DNA of 64,000 bases from contig NZ_CP042913.1 of the NCBI RefSeq assembly GCF_008065115.1, positions 6,149,257-6,213,256 on the forward strand, given 5' to 3'. Origin of the DNA: Bythopirellula goksoeyrii (GTDB lineage: Bacteria; Planctomycetota; Planctomycetia; Pirellulales; Lacipirellulaceae). Each line of letters starts with the position of its first letter. Position 1 is the first letter of the stretch. Made by a program: the position numbers and the translations under genes. Shown piece after piece: positions 27,448 through 36,857 of this stretch. The notes under the pieces were generated by a model. The model saw only the letters and a program-made list of their open reading frames with translations. It was not told the DNA's origin and did no database searches.

Positions 27448-28362
27448 ATGCCAGAGTTCAATCGACGTCGCTTTCTCGCAGTATCTGCGGGTACTGCCAC
27501 ACTCGCTTCCAGCATAGCGCCTCAGGTAGTTCGAGCCGACGACGCCACACCGCCGCCACCGCAGATGCCGATCGGGAAGACGGGCATCGTCATGTCCCGC
27601 GTCGGTCAGGGAACCGGCATGCATGGTGGTAATCGTCAATCGGATCATACCCGAAAAGGCTTTGAGAATTTCGTTGCGCTCATGCAACACGCTTACGATC
27701 GCGGGGTTACGTTCTTCGACTTGGCCGATTTGTATGGCTCACATGTCTACTTCCGTGAAGCATTGAAGACAATACCTCGCGACAAGGTCTCGATCCTCAC
27801 AAAGATCTGGACACGATATGACAGCGCCTGCACACCTGACGCGCCCAAATTCTGCAAGCAAATCGCCAAAACGACGCTTGATCGCTTTTGCCATGAAATT
27901 GCCACCGATCATTTGAATATTGTCCTCTTGCATTGCATGATGACACCAAATTGGCCCGATCAGTTGGCACCTTACATGGAAGCCCTCGACGAAGCGAAAC
28001 AGCGGGGACAGGTTCGAGCCGTTGGTGTCTCCTGTCACGATCTTCGAGCCGTGGTGACGGCCGTCAATTCTCCCTGGGTCGACGTGATCTTGGCCAGAAT
28101 CAATCCGTTTGGTGCCAGAATGGATGGAAATCTGGAGGATGTGGTACCCGTATTGACCAAGGCTCGCCAGAATGGCAAAGCGATCTTAGGGATGAAGATT
28201 TATGGCGAAGGCACGCTGGTGGACAACAAGGAAGAGTGTATTCAGTTCGCTCAGGAAAACGGTTTGCTGGATGCGATGACCGTTGGTGCTGAGACTCCCG
28301 CACAGATGGATGAAACTTTACGACTCATCGCGAAATATCCCGTCAAGAAGCTTATAGGCTAG
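27448..28362 (+). CDS. Tat-exported aldo/keto reductase
   Basis: 304 residues from the ATG at MPEFNRRRFL, which has AGGCGGAAG just upstream. The twin-arginine signal (NRRRFLAVSAGTATLASSI) implies folded export. The AKR barrel shows the catalytic set: Asp and Tyr in 'FFDLADLYGSHVYF', Lys in 'SILTKIWTR' and His in 'NIVLLHCM'. 'QVRAVGVSCHDLRAV' is the usual strand. It would reduce carbonyls with NADPH, probably sugar- or aldehyde-type; the substrate is unknown. It lies near surface-protein genes but has its own upstream region. Confidence 0.85.
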   Translation: MPEFNRRRFLAVSAGTATLASSIAPQVVRADDATPPPPQMPIGKTGIVMSRVGQGTGMHGGNRQSDHTRKGFENFVALMQHAYDRGVTFFDLADLYGSHVYFREALKTIPRDKVSILTKIWTRYDSACTPDAPKFCKQIAKTTLDRFCHEIATDHLNIVLLHCMMTPNWPDQLAPYMEALDEAKQRGQVRAVGVSCHDLRAVVTAVNSPWVDVILARINPFGARMDGNLEDVVPVLTKARQNGKAILGMKIYGEGTLVDNKEECIQFAQENGLLDAMTVGAETPAQMDETLRLIAKYPVKKLIG

Positions 28363-28446
28363 TTTTTATCGTAGCTGACAAGTGCTTTTTCGCGGTTTCG
28401 TGCTGCTGGCAAGTGCCAGTGGCCGAACACCCGTGTGCTGTTCGCA

Positions 28447-28937
28447 CTAGCAATTGCTTCGTATCGAGTTCAGTGATGCATTTCTTCTTGGGCACCTGAT
28501 TGAACAGAAAATGAACAGAGTTGCAGCGACGAAAAGAAGAGAGCTGCGCGGCTCGGGAACTGCGGATAGAGAGGTAGTGGCGAGTGGTTGGTAGGTTTGT
28601 TGCCAGGCAAGAAAATCTGCACCATCAATATCGGCATCGCTCCAATCAAATGAGGCGCCCGACGCGGTATCAAACTCTGCTCGCCACTGTTCCAAATCTG
28701 CGTCATCGACATCACCGTCGTAGTCAAAGGCTCCTAGGGATGCGAGCAAGCTCCCATCGGGATTGTGGGCCACACTGTCGAGATAGATCGTCGGTGGCAC
28801 CTTCAAACTGGATCGAATGTAACACTTCAGCCATCTGAAATGTTACCGCAAAAGAAAGATTTCGCGTCGTTGTTAGTCGCTTGAATAGAGACGAAATGCC
28901 GACATCTGCCAGAGAGCAATATAATTCATCCCCGGTT
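28447..28937 (-). pseudogene. Decayed PEP-CTERM/dockerin-like protein, C-terminal remnant with frameshift
   Basis: The distal frame (28447-28806) encodes 'TIYLDSVAHNPDGSL', a dockerin-like 'FDYDGDVDDADLEQW' and 'DIDGADFLAWQQTY', then SAVPEPRSSLLFVAATLFIF, a PEP-CTERM tail. It has only a TTG start and no signal peptide. Just upstream, the neighbouring frame reads 'LSFAVTFQMAEVLHSIQFEGA', which continues the same protein in sense; the switch falls near 28795-28805. Upstream of about 28940 a stop closes that frame as well. So it is most likely a remnant with at least one frameshift and a lost N-terminus. A short functional peptide is a less likely alternative. Confidence 0.55.
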
Positions 28938-29042
28938 CGTTAAATCCCACTGAGTCAGACGGACTGGACAATGCGAAGGTGGATATCGCAAATTGTGCTC
29001 TGCTACGGAGGCGGTTTGCATTGCGGCTAACCGTTCAATGCA

Positions 29043-30419
29043 TCAAGGTGCCAACAACAATCTACCTGGATTGGCCAGGTAGCGCTTCACGTCGTTGAGG
29101 AACCTTGCCGCTGCCGCACCGTCGACCACGCGGTGGTCGTAGGTTATTGAGAGTGGCATTATCAGGCGGGGTTCGAGGCTTTCTTTGACGTACATCGGCA
29201 GCGTGCGACTGCGGCCCACCAACAGGATCGCGACCTCAGGGGGATTGATGATCGGCGTGGAATATGTGCCACCCACTGCGCCTAGATTGCTGATCGTAAA
29301 CGTGCCACCGCGCAAGTCCTCGATGACGAAAGTCCCATCGCGGGCCGCTTCTGCCATCTTGGCCATCTCTCGAGCGATGGACGGGATGCTCTTGCGATCT
29401 GCGTCGCGCAGCACGGGTACGATGAGACCCTTCTCAGTATCCACCGCGATGCCAATGTTCACGTATTCCTTGTAAATGATCTCGTCGCCTGATTCGCTCA
29501 CGGAGGCGTTGACAATGGGATGCTGCTTCAGGGCAGTTGCGATGGCCTTCACCAGAAACGGCATGGAAGTGAGCTTGACACCTTGCGAGGCATAGTCGTC
29601 TTTGCTGTCTTTGCGAATCCGCTCGAGTTCCGTCACATCCACATCATCGAAATTCGTGAGCTGGGGGATCGTCGAATAGGACGCGAACATGTTGCGGGCG
29701 ATGGTCTGCCGCAGGCGAGACATCTTCTCGCGCCGCACAGCACCATGGCCATCACTGTCGGGAGTACCGGGGGGAGTCACACCTTGCGCAGCGGACGAAG
29801 CCGCTTGGGCATTGCTGGCACGGACGTGAACTCGAACGTCTTCTTCCGTGATGCGACCGCCGCTGGCTGGTCGCACACGCCGTAGGTCGACGCCCAACTC
29901 GCGAGCCAATCGCCGCACAGCAGGTCCGGCAGCGGCGGGCGCATGTCCATCGCCTGCCGTGGCTGGGATTTCTTTCACTGGCGCCGGTTTCGGTGGCGCT
30001 TTCGCGACTGATTCTGGCTCGACAACGGTAGGAACGTCGGTCTCGGGGGCGGGGGGGATGTCTGATTCAGAAGTTTCTGGTTCCGAAGTCTCTGGCTTCG
30101 GTTCCGGGGGAGCTTGCTTCTTCGCGGGCTTCTCCACCTCAGGTGCAGGTTCAGCAGCGGCCTTCCCGTTCGAAGACCCTTCCCCCGCTTCGATCTCCAG
30201 GATCGGCGCACCGACCTCGACGGTATCTCCTTCCGAGACGAGCACTTTCGTCACCTTCCCCGCTTCGGGGCTCGGGATCGGCATCGTTGCCTTGTCGGTC
30301 TCCACTTCAATGAGATCTTGATCGACCGTGACGGTATCGCCCGCGGCGACCAAGATCGAAAGCACGTCGCCCGATTCAATTTTCTCGCCCAAATGGGGCA
30401 GTTTTATTTGTGTTGCCAT
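29043..30419 (-). CDS. aceF: Pyruvate dehydrogenase E2, dihydrolipoyllysine acetyltransferase
   Basis: 458 residues. One lipoyl domain (1-77) with the lipoylated Lys43 in ETDKAT. A long Pro/Glu/Ala-rich linker follows, then the E3/E1-binding domain (about 164-200, 'VRRLARELGVDLRRV'). The catalytic acyltransferase domain runs from about 230 to 458, with the active-site His429 in DHRVVDG near the C-terminus. It transfers the acetyl group from lipoate to CoA in the pyruvate dehydrogenase complex. Third gene of the operon after lpd and aceE. Only a single lipoyl domain is present, where enteric E2 has three. The gap to aceE holds four 7-bp repeats. Confidence 0.95.
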   Translation of the reverse strand: MATQIKLPHLGEKIESGDVLSILVAAGDTVTVDQDLIEVETDKATMPIPSPEAGKVTKVLVSEGDTVEVGAPILEIEAGEGSSNGKAAAEPAPEVEKPAKKQAPPEPKPETSEPETSESDIPPAPETDVPTVVEPESVAKAPPKPAPVKEIPATAGDGHAPAAAGPAVRRLARELGVDLRRVRPASGGRITEEDVRVHVRASNAQAASSAAQGVTPPGTPDSDGHGAVRREKMSRLRQTIARNMFASYSTIPQLTNFDDVDVTELERIRKDSKDDYASQGVKLTSMPFLVKAIATALKQHPIVNASVSESGDEIIYKEYVNIGIAVDTEKGLIVPVLRDADRKSIPSIAREMAKMAEAARDGTFVIEDLRGGTFTISNLGAVGGTYSTPIINPPEVAILLVGRSRTLPMYVKESLEPRLIMPLSITYDHRVVDGAAAARFLNDVKRYLANPGRLLLAP

Positions 30420-30427
30420 TATAAGTT

Positions 30428-30456
30428 GTTAGCTATTAGCTGTTAGTCGTTAGCTA
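30428..30456. repeat. Four tandem 7-bp units between aceE and aceF
   Basis: The units are TTAGCTA, TTAGCTG, TTAGTCG, TTAGCTA (30429-30456), preceded by GTTG. The same heptamer style (GTTAGTG, GTTTGTA) forms the left end of the S23 cassette at 56.3 kb. There is no inverted partner here, so this may be a solo array left by an element. It lies in the 67-bp aceE-aceF gap. Confidence 0.6.
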
Positions 30457-30486
30457 TTGTTCAGTGAAAATTGGTCGTTCCGATTA

Positions 30487-33198
30487 CTAGGCGTACAACG
30501 CGGAGGGCTTATCGGGGTCGATATCGAGTTCTTTCACGACACCCGCAAGTTTCTTTTTGTCGAATTTGCCTTGTTCGCTCAATTGGGTCAGGGAGGCCAG
30601 AGTGATACACTCGGCGTCGACTTCGAAATGTCGTCGCAGAGCCTCGCGGGATTCGCTGCGGCCCATGCCATCGGTTCCCAGAGTAAACAAGTTGGGAATC
30701 CACGGCATCAGCTGATCGGCGAGAATCCGCATGTAGTCGCTGGCCGCGATCACGGGATCTTGGCAATCGCCGAGTTGTTCTTCCACGTAGGACAAACGTG
30801 CCTTCTTGCCAGGATTGAGCATGTTCCAACGCTGGCACTCTTGAGCGTCGCGTCGCAGTTGGGTGTAGCTGGTAACACTCCAAACGTCGCTGGAGACGCC
30901 ATACTTTTCGGCCAGGATGCCGGCGGCACGCAAGGTTTCGTTGAGAATCGGACCACTACCAAAGAGTTGCACTCGCTTGTCATTTTCTTTGCCTTCGGCT
31001 TCGTGACTAGCACAGCGATACATACCCCGGATGATGCCTTCCTCGCAACCTTCCGGCATCTCAGGCATCAGATAGTTCTCGTTCTCCAGTGTGATGTAGT
31101 AGATCGCCTGTTCGTTGTCTTCGTACATACGCTTGAGACCGTCGAAGATGATAACCGCCGTTTCATAGGCAAAGGCCGGATCGTAGGCACGGACCGTTGG
31201 GAAGGCCATCGCGTTTACCAGACTGTGACCATCTTGATGCTGGAGCCCCTCACCGTTGAGGGTCGTGCGCCCCGCAGTGCCGCCGAGCATGAAACCCTTG
31301 GCCCGCATGTCAGCTGCTGCCCAAATCAGATCGCCGATCCGCTGGAAGCCGAACATTGAGTAGTAGATGAACATGGGAATCATGTTCACGCCATGCGACG
31401 AGTAGGCTGTGCCTGCTGCATTAAATGACGACATGCTCCCCGCTTCGGTAATCCCTTCTTCAAGGAGCTGTCCATCTTTGGCTTCTTTGTAGAATGCCAC
31501 CTGATCGGAATCGACGGGTTGGTAAAGCTGGCCGAGATGGGAATAGATACCCACCTGGCGGAACAGACCTTCCATACCGAATGTGCGTGATTCGTCGGGA
31601 ACGATCGGAACGATGTTCTTGCCGATCTCTTTGTCACGCAATAAATCGCCTAACAAACGGACAAAGCCCATCGTGGTCGACATCTCTTTGCCGGGACCCT
31701 TGCTGACCAACTTCCCCATGGTCTTTTCGTAGTCCGTCAGACGGGGAACCTTCAACTTGATCGGCTCGGTAGTGCGACTAGGTACGAAGCCTCCCAACTC
31801 TTCGCGCCGTGCGCGGAGATATTTCATCTCGGGACTATCCTCGGGTGGCTTATAGAAAGGTGCTTCGGCTACCCGTTCGTCTGAGATGGGGATGCCAAAG
31901 CGGGTTCGGAATTCGCGGAGCTCTGCTTCGTTGAGCTTCTTCTGGTTGTGGGTGATATTGCGACCCTCGCCCCCTTCACCAAGTCCATAGCCCTTGATGG
32001 TCTTGGCGATGACGACGGTCGGCTTGCCATTGCGCTGGCAAGCCAGTTGATAGGCAGCAAACACCTTCTCGGGGTCGTGCCCACCGCGACGCATTTTGCT
32101 AAGCTTTTCGTCGGAATAGTTCTTCACCAGTTCCAACAATTCAGGATATTTGCCGAAGAAATCTTTGCGGATAAAGTCGCCAGGCGAGACAACATATTTC
32201 TGGTACTGGCCATCGACGACTTCCATCATGCGCTGAGCAAGGAGGCCCGTGTCGTCATCTTCCAGCAGCGGATCCCAATCTCCACCCCAGACAACTTTGA
32301 TGACGTTCCAACCTGCACCACGGAAGGCACCTTCGAGTTCCTGGATGATCTTACCGTTGCCGCGGACCGGGCCGTCGAGTCGTTGCAAGTTGCAGTTGAT
32401 GACAAAGATCAGTCCGTCCAAATGTTCTCGCGAGGCAAGGGTGATAGCACCCAATGACTCGGGCTCGTCGCATTCGCCGTCGCCGAGGAATGCCCAGACG
32501 CGTTTTTGTGAGCAGTCGACAATACCGCGATCTGTCAGATATTCATTGAAACGCGCCTGATAGATGGCCATGATCGGCCCAAGCCCCATCGACACGGTGG
32601 GGAATTCCCAGAAGTTGGGCATCAGCCAAGGATGGGGATACGAGGAAAGACCCCCTCCTTCGGCCAATTCGCGGCGGAAGTTGATCAAGTTCTCTTCGGT
32701 AAGTCGTCCTTCCAAATAGGCGCGAGAGTACATGCCAGGCGAGGCGTGTCCCTGGAAGTAAACTTGATCGCCGCCAAAACCATCTTCGCCACGGCCGCGG
32801 ATGAAGTGATTCAGGGCAACTTCGTACAGCGTGGCTGACGAGGCGTATGTGGAAATGTGACCACCGGGAGCGGCCGGATCGCGGTTGGCACGGGTGACCA
32901 TGGCCATCGCATTCCAGCGAATGAAGCTCTTGATGCGTCGCTCCATTTCGCGATTGCCCGGATAGGGAGGCTGCTTCTCGCGCGAGATGGTGTTGTAATA
33001 GGGAGTGGTGGCCGTGAAAGGCAGATCCACCCCATTGCGATGGGCCGTTTGCTCCAGAGCAGAGATCAATTGCTGAAGCCGCTCAGGTCCCTTGCTTTCG
33101 AGCACGTAGTCGAGCGACTCGAGCCACTCTGCGGTCTCGGCGGGGTCGCTGTCGTTGGGAATCGGCGACTTGATCATCTCTGCTTTCATTTCTGCCAT
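30487..33198 (-). CDS. aceE: Pyruvate dehydrogenase E1, homodimeric type
   Basis: 903 residues, the length of the single-chain E1 (AceE) rather than the alpha/beta form. The thiamin-diphosphate motif GDGECDE stands at 239-245 and its end in 'VINCNLQRLDGPVRGN'. 'GHISTYASSATLYEVALNHF' in pieces and 'SFGMEG/FGMEGLFRQVGIYS' type motifs mark E1. It decarboxylates pyruvate and passes the acetyl group to E2-lipoate. Second gene of the lpd-aceE-aceF operon; 231 bp separate it from lpd, so it may have an extra promoter. That gap has three GCGGAT copies and a small palindrome but no gene. Confidence 0.95.
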   Translation of the reverse strand: MAEMKAEMIKSPIPNDSDPAETAEWLESLDYVLESKGPERLQQLISALEQTAHRNGVDLPFTATTPYYNTISREKQPPYPGNREMERRIKSFIRWNAMAMVTRANRDPAAPGGHISTYASSATLYEVALNHFIRGRGEDGFGGDQVYFQGHASPGMYSRAYLEGRLTEENLINFRRELAEGGGLSSYPHPWLMPNFWEFPTVSMGLGPIMAIYQARFNEYLTDRGIVDCSQKRVWAFLGDGECDEPESLGAITLASREHLDGLIFVINCNLQRLDGPVRGNGKIIQELEGAFRGAGWNVIKVVWGGDWDPLLEDDDTGLLAQRMMEVVDGQYQKYVVSPGDFIRKDFFGKYPELLELVKNYSDEKLSKMRRGGHDPEKVFAAYQLACQRNGKPTVVIAKTIKGYGLGEGGEGRNITHNQKKLNEAELREFRTRFGIPISDERVAEAPFYKPPEDSPEMKYLRARREELGGFVPSRTTEPIKLKVPRLTDYEKTMGKLVSKGPGKEMSTTMGFVRLLGDLLRDKEIGKNIVPIVPDESRTFGMEGLFRQVGIYSHLGQLYQPVDSDQVAFYKEAKDGQLLEEGITEAGSMSSFNAAGTAYSSHGVNMIPMFIYYSMFGFQRIGDLIWAAADMRAKGFMLGGTAGRTTLNGEGLQHQDGHSLVNAMAFPTVRAYDPAFAYETAVIIFDGLKRMYEDNEQAIYYITLENENYLMPEMPEGCEEGIIRGMYRCASHEAEGKENDKRVQLFGSGPILNETLRAAGILAEKYGVSSDVWSVTSYTQLRRDAQECQRWNMLNPGKKARLSYVEEQLGDCQDPVIAASDYMRILADQLMPWIPNLFTLGTDGMGRSESREALRRHFEVDAECITLASLTQLSEQGKFDKKKLAGVVKELDIDPDKPSALYA

Positions 33199-33429
33199 AA
33201 AACGGTTCCTAACGTATCTGTTTTACCTCGCGTCCTAGCTGCAATAAATCAGACGCGGATTGCCGCGGATCCATGGGATCTCTGCGGATTCGTGTTAGTT
33301 AATGTTTGGAAACTAATTGCCTGAACATCCATCCAATTGTATCGCTACCTATCTCCGGGGAAATTCTCACCTGTGGCAATCCTGCAAAACCGCGTTTATC
33401 TGCGACTTTTTACTTTTCGTACAGTTCAG

Positions 33430-34848
33430 TTATTTCCTCTTCGGACGATAAACCTCGGTTGCCGTACCCAGGTAAACTTCCCCGGCGAAAGCCACTGTTT
33501 CACTTAATGTGGGATGGGCATGGATCGAGTCGGCGATGTCACGCACGGTGCAGCCCATCTCGATTGCGACGACTGCCTCGGCGATTAATTCACCCGCCCC
33601 AGTACCCACGATGCCGCAGCCGAGGACTCTGTTGGTTTCGGGATCAACAAGCCACTTGGTCAGTCCATCGGTCTTGCCGATAGCAATAGCCCGGCCACTC
33701 GCTTGCCAGGGGTATTGTGCGATTGTGACGTTGATGTTGTCTCGCTTGGCCTCGTCCGCGGTAAGCCCGGCCCAGGCTATTTCTGGTTCAGTGAACACGA
33801 CCGCTGGGATTGCTGCCGCATCAAAGGCAGCCGGTTCGCCAGCGAGAACTTCGGCGGCAACCTTCCCTTCGTGCGACGCTTTGTGCGCAAGCATCGGGTC
33901 TCCAGCCACATCGCCAATTGCCAAGATATGTGGGTCGGAGGTTTCCTGTCGTTCATTCACCTCAACGAAGCCACGCTTGTTGACCGTCACCTTGGTGTTC
34001 TCCAAGCCAAGACCCGTCGAGACAGGGCGGCGACCGACCGAGACCAACACACGATCGAAGGTGAGTGTTTGCTTCCCATCGGCTCCTTCGACCTGCACTT
34101 CAACCTGTTTGCCAGTGTCTTCGAGACCCAGCACCTTGGTACCAAGGTAAATTTTGTCGAACAGTTTTTCGAGTCGTTTGTGCAGCGGTTTGACCAAATC
34201 GCGATCCGCTCCGGGAAGTAAGCCATCCATGAGCTCCACCACGGTCACTTTACTGCCGAGCTCCGCGTAGACAGTGCCCATCTCCAGCCCGATATATCCG
34301 CCGCCGATCACCAGCAGCGACTTAGGGATTTCTTCCAGTTCAAGTGCGCCGGTCGAATCCATCACGCGTGGCGAACCAAGTTTGAACATCTTGGGCATCG
34401 CGGGAACCGAGCCGGTCGCGAGGATGCAATGGTCGAAGGTGAGTCGCTCGCTTTCGTAAGTTTCTGGATTGCCCCCTTCGAGTTGAAGAGTCTGAGAATC
34501 GACAAAGATTCCTCGCGCGTTGACCACCTGCACATTCCGCCGCTTGGCCAACTGGGCCAACCCACCGGTGAGCGTGTCGATTACTTTTTCTTTGCGGGCA
34601 CGCAAACCGTCGACATCGAGCTTCATCTTGCCGAAGGTGACACCCCACTCGCTCATGTCGCGAGCTTCGCTGATCACCTTGGCCACATGCAACAGGGCTT
34701 TGGAAGGGATGCAACCACGTATGAGGCAGGTTCCTCCCAGCCGCGGATCCGCCTCGACAATGGTGACTTGCAGCCCCAGGTCAGCGGCCATAAACGCGGC
34801 AGCATATCCCCCGGGACCTCCTCCTAATACGACAACTTGCGAGTGCAT
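33430..34848 (-). CDS. lpdA: Dihydrolipoyl dehydrogenase (E3)
   Basis: 472 residues from the ATG at [10 protein letters not shown]; the longer TTG start is not needed. FAD-binding GGGPGG at 9-14, redox disulfide C41-LIRG-C46 followed by IPSK, NAD-binding '[12 protein letters not shown]', a second FAD contact '[21 protein letters not shown]' in pieces, and the C-terminal catalytic '[10 protein letters not shown]' His-Pro-Thr. It re-oxidises the E2 lipoamide with NAD+. First gene of the pyruvate dehydrogenase operon and transcribed leftwards. The order E3-E1-E2 differs from the enteric E1-E2-E3. Confidence 0.95.
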   Translation of the reverse strand: MHSQVVVLGGGPGGYAAAFMAADLGLQVTIVEADPRLGGTCLIRGCIPSKALLHVAKVISEARDMSEWGVTFGKMKLDVDGLRARKEKVIDTLTGGLAQLAKRRNVQVVNARGIFVDSQTLQLEGGNPETYESERLTFDHCILATGSVPAMPKMFKLGSPRVMDSTGALELEEIPKSLLVIGGGYIGLEMGTVYAELGSKVTVVELMDGLLPGADRDLVKPLHKRLEKLFDKIYLGTKVLGLEDTGKQVEVQVEGADGKQTLTFDRVLVSVGRRPVSTGLGLENTKVTVNKRGFVEVNERQETSDPHILAIGDVAGDPMLAHKASHEGKVAAEVLAGEPAAFDAAAIPAVVFTEPEIAWAGLTADEAKRDNINVTIAQYPWQASGRAIAIGKTDGLTKWLVDPETNRVLGCGIVGTGAGELIAEAVVAIEMGCTVRDIADSIHAHPTLSETVAFAGEVYLGTATEVYRPKRK

Positions 34849-35132
34849 CAAACTGGTTTTCCACGGTTGTATAGGTCCTGCCCCGCGCAAGACAGAGAAA
34901 CCCCCAGTTTACCTGAACGGGGCGTTCTCACAATGCCTAAGAAAGGGGCGAATGAAAGGAAGAAATGGAGAGAAAATCACAATCTGACATGAATGTCGGG
35001 GCTATTGCTGGATACCCCATATAATCCTGAGAATTCTGAATGGTGGCCCAAAGATTCTTGAACAAATCTGACTCGCAAGAATATCCTCACAAATAGTTTC
35101 AACGCATATTTCTTCCAGGCGGAGCGATTACC
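34849..35132. other. Divergent upstream region of lpdA and the interrupted secreted-protein gene
   Basis: 284 bases. TATAAT at 35020-35025 is a good -10 for the rightward gene, though no close -35 match is present. GACAT-GA-ATGTC is a small inverted repeat at about 34986-34997. No reading frame is convincing. Confidence 0.35.
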
Positions 35133-36179
35133 ATGTCACGTCTTTTCAGATTGCTATTGGGCACGCTCGGATGTTTCCTCTTCGTCATAGTCATGGCGTC
35201 AGCGGAAGAGACGGCTTCGACTTCCGAGACTGTCGAACAACACCTGATCACCCTTCCAGTGAAGTTCGTCAACCAAGAGGGGCGGCCTGTGGGCGATGTC
35301 GAAGTGAGCCCCTGGGCACTTAGAAGCTCCCAAGGTCACGGACAATGGAACGATGAGCGAACAGGGTATCCTGTACCGGAACAGGTGAAGTCGGATGCCA
35401 ATGGTATGGTGGAGGTGCAATATCCCTTCTATGCCAACCCAAAGGAACATGTGCTTACAACACAGGTCACTCTGTCGGTGGACCATCCCGAGTATGTCTT
35501 CAAGAGCCATCAAAATATTAATGTGCCCTACGAGGAGGACGAACCGTTTCTTGTCGAGCTGGAGAAGGGTGTTACCGTCGAGATCGAACCGATCGAGAAT
35601 GGCAAACCAACCGACTTGAAGGCTCTTCATTGTCTATGGTCTGATGGGCGAAGTTGGTTGTCGGGAGCTAGCCCGACCGTGACACAGCAAGGAACACTGC
35701 GCATCCCTCCGCTTTCTGAGGGCAAATCTCAGGTGCTGTTGGTTCGACTCGATGGGGAGCATGCAACTCATTTCAGCCCGATCGACACCGTGGAGGGTAA
35801 AGCCGGCGAAGTTGTGAAACATCGCTTGGAGCTGCTACCAGCGGTGCGTATCACTGGTCGATTGAGCGACAACGTCCCTCGGCCAATTCACAATGGCCGC
35901 GTGTGCGTTTCGACTTTGCCGGAAAAGCATCACCTTCATAGCGTTGATTGGTGGTCTTGGTCTCCGATCGCAGAAGATGGAAAGTTTGTGATCGAGCGTT
36001 GGCCAGCCACACAACCGATACAAGTAACGGCACTCTGCGATCACTACATCGCTCGGTCGGGCGACACTCCCTCAGGTATCGAGCCGCGCGATCCGGACCC
36101 GTACTGGCGCCCTCAAACCTTTCAACCGAGCCAGTTCTCCGAGGAGCTACTCATCGAGATGCAGCCCATGGTTCGCTGA
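35133..36179 (+). CDS. Secreted protein with Cna-B/carboxypeptidase-regulatory-like domains, cut by an in-frame TGA
   Basis: 348 residues to the stop. A signal peptide (LLLGTLGCFLFVIVMASAEE) is followed by beta-sandwich repeats: 'LPVKFVNQEGRPVGDVEVSPW', 'SDANGMVEVQYPFYANPKEH' in pieces and 'VRITGRLSDNVPRPIHNGRVCV' in pieces. These look like carboxypeptidase-regulatory or Cna-B modules. The frame stops at TGA (36177-36179), but the same frame continues directly as 'EIEVVDHREQPVVEAKMF', which is the start of another such module. So this is probably the front part of one 560-residue protein broken by a nonsense change. No function is assigned. Confidence 0.6.
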   Translation: MSRLFRLLLGTLGCFLFVIVMASAEETASTSETVEQHLITLPVKFVNQEGRPVGDVEVSPWALRSSQGHGQWNDERTGYPVPEQVKSDANGMVEVQYPFYANPKEHVLTTQVTLSVDHPEYVFKSHQNINVPYEEDEPFLVELEKGVTVEIEPIENGKPTDLKALHCLWSDGRSWLSGASPTVTQQGTLRIPPLSEGKSQVLLVRLDGEHATHFSPIDTVEGKAGEVVKHRLELLPAVRITGRLSDNVPRPIHNGRVCVSTLPEKHHLHSVDWWSWSPIAEDGKFVIERWPATQPIQVTALCDHYIARSGDTPSGIEPRDPDPYWRPQTFQPSQFSEELLIEMQPMVR

Positions 36180-36188
36180 GAAATCGAA

Positions 36189-36815
36189 GTGGTCGATCAT
36201 CGCGAGCAGCCCGTCGTAGAGGCCAAGATGTTCTCTAACCCCAACGTCGGCTGGTGGAATGGTGGATCACAAATCTACTGTGATTGGCTCTGCCGCAGTG
36301 AACGAGTATTGAAAGAAAAAGATTATGAAGCCGCAATCGAAAAACACGGCCCGGTGCCATTTCGTGCTGAAGCAAATCAGCAAGGCCTTGCCACCATGTT
36401 CCTACCTGCAGGCAAGCAGGACCTGGGTGTCTGGCACGACCATCTGGAACTCCCTGTAGCTCGCGGAGCAAGACGTAGGCAGGTAGATCTTGTCGAGGGT
36501 GAAACCTTCCAAGTACGGCTGGAACTGCAGCCAAAAGGTACAGAATTCCTCGGCGAATGGGACAAGCTAGCCGGAGTCCTTTTTGGCTGCACCGGTGAAG
36601 AGTGCCGCCGGTTGATGACCGATGAGGGCTTCCGCAACCGCATAGAAAAGGTTCGCGAGCGATATGCCGAGAGCGACGACCACACTGATCCCGCCCTCTT
36701 AACCAATGCCTATTCGATGTTCTCCGATGCCTTTGCCGAACTGGGCGACAAAAAAGAAGCTCAGCTCTGGCGGCGCAAGTCGAAAGAGCAAGCGGAGAAG
36801 CTCGAAGGAGAATGA
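36189..36815 (+). pseudogene. Back part of the interrupted secreted protein
   Basis: 208 residues if begun at the first start codon (GTG/Met of 'VDHREQPVVEAKMF'), in the same frame as the upstream gene and only a few codons after its TGA. The beginning completes a regulatory-like beta domain ('FRAEANQQGLATMFLPAGKQDLG' in pieces). The end is charged and helical ('ELGDKKEAQLWRRKSKEQAEK'). There is no signal peptide and no ribosome site, so independent production of an exported protein is unlikely. It is best explained as the C-terminal third of the gene at 35133. Sequencing error or translational readthrough remain possible. Confidence 0.5.
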
Positions 36816-36857
36816 CGCTGAATACAATCTTGGCGCTCGATGCAGTGGTCAGCGAGA

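Noticed and set aside
33245-33290. Repeated GCGGAT as a heptamer array
   Set aside because: Three copies with uneven spacing and a direct, not inverted, order; too weak to join to the S23-like arrays.
36177-36179. TGA as a selenocysteine codon
   Set aside because: The position is in a beta-sandwich-like region with no redox motif, and I see no SECIS-like hairpin right after the codon.
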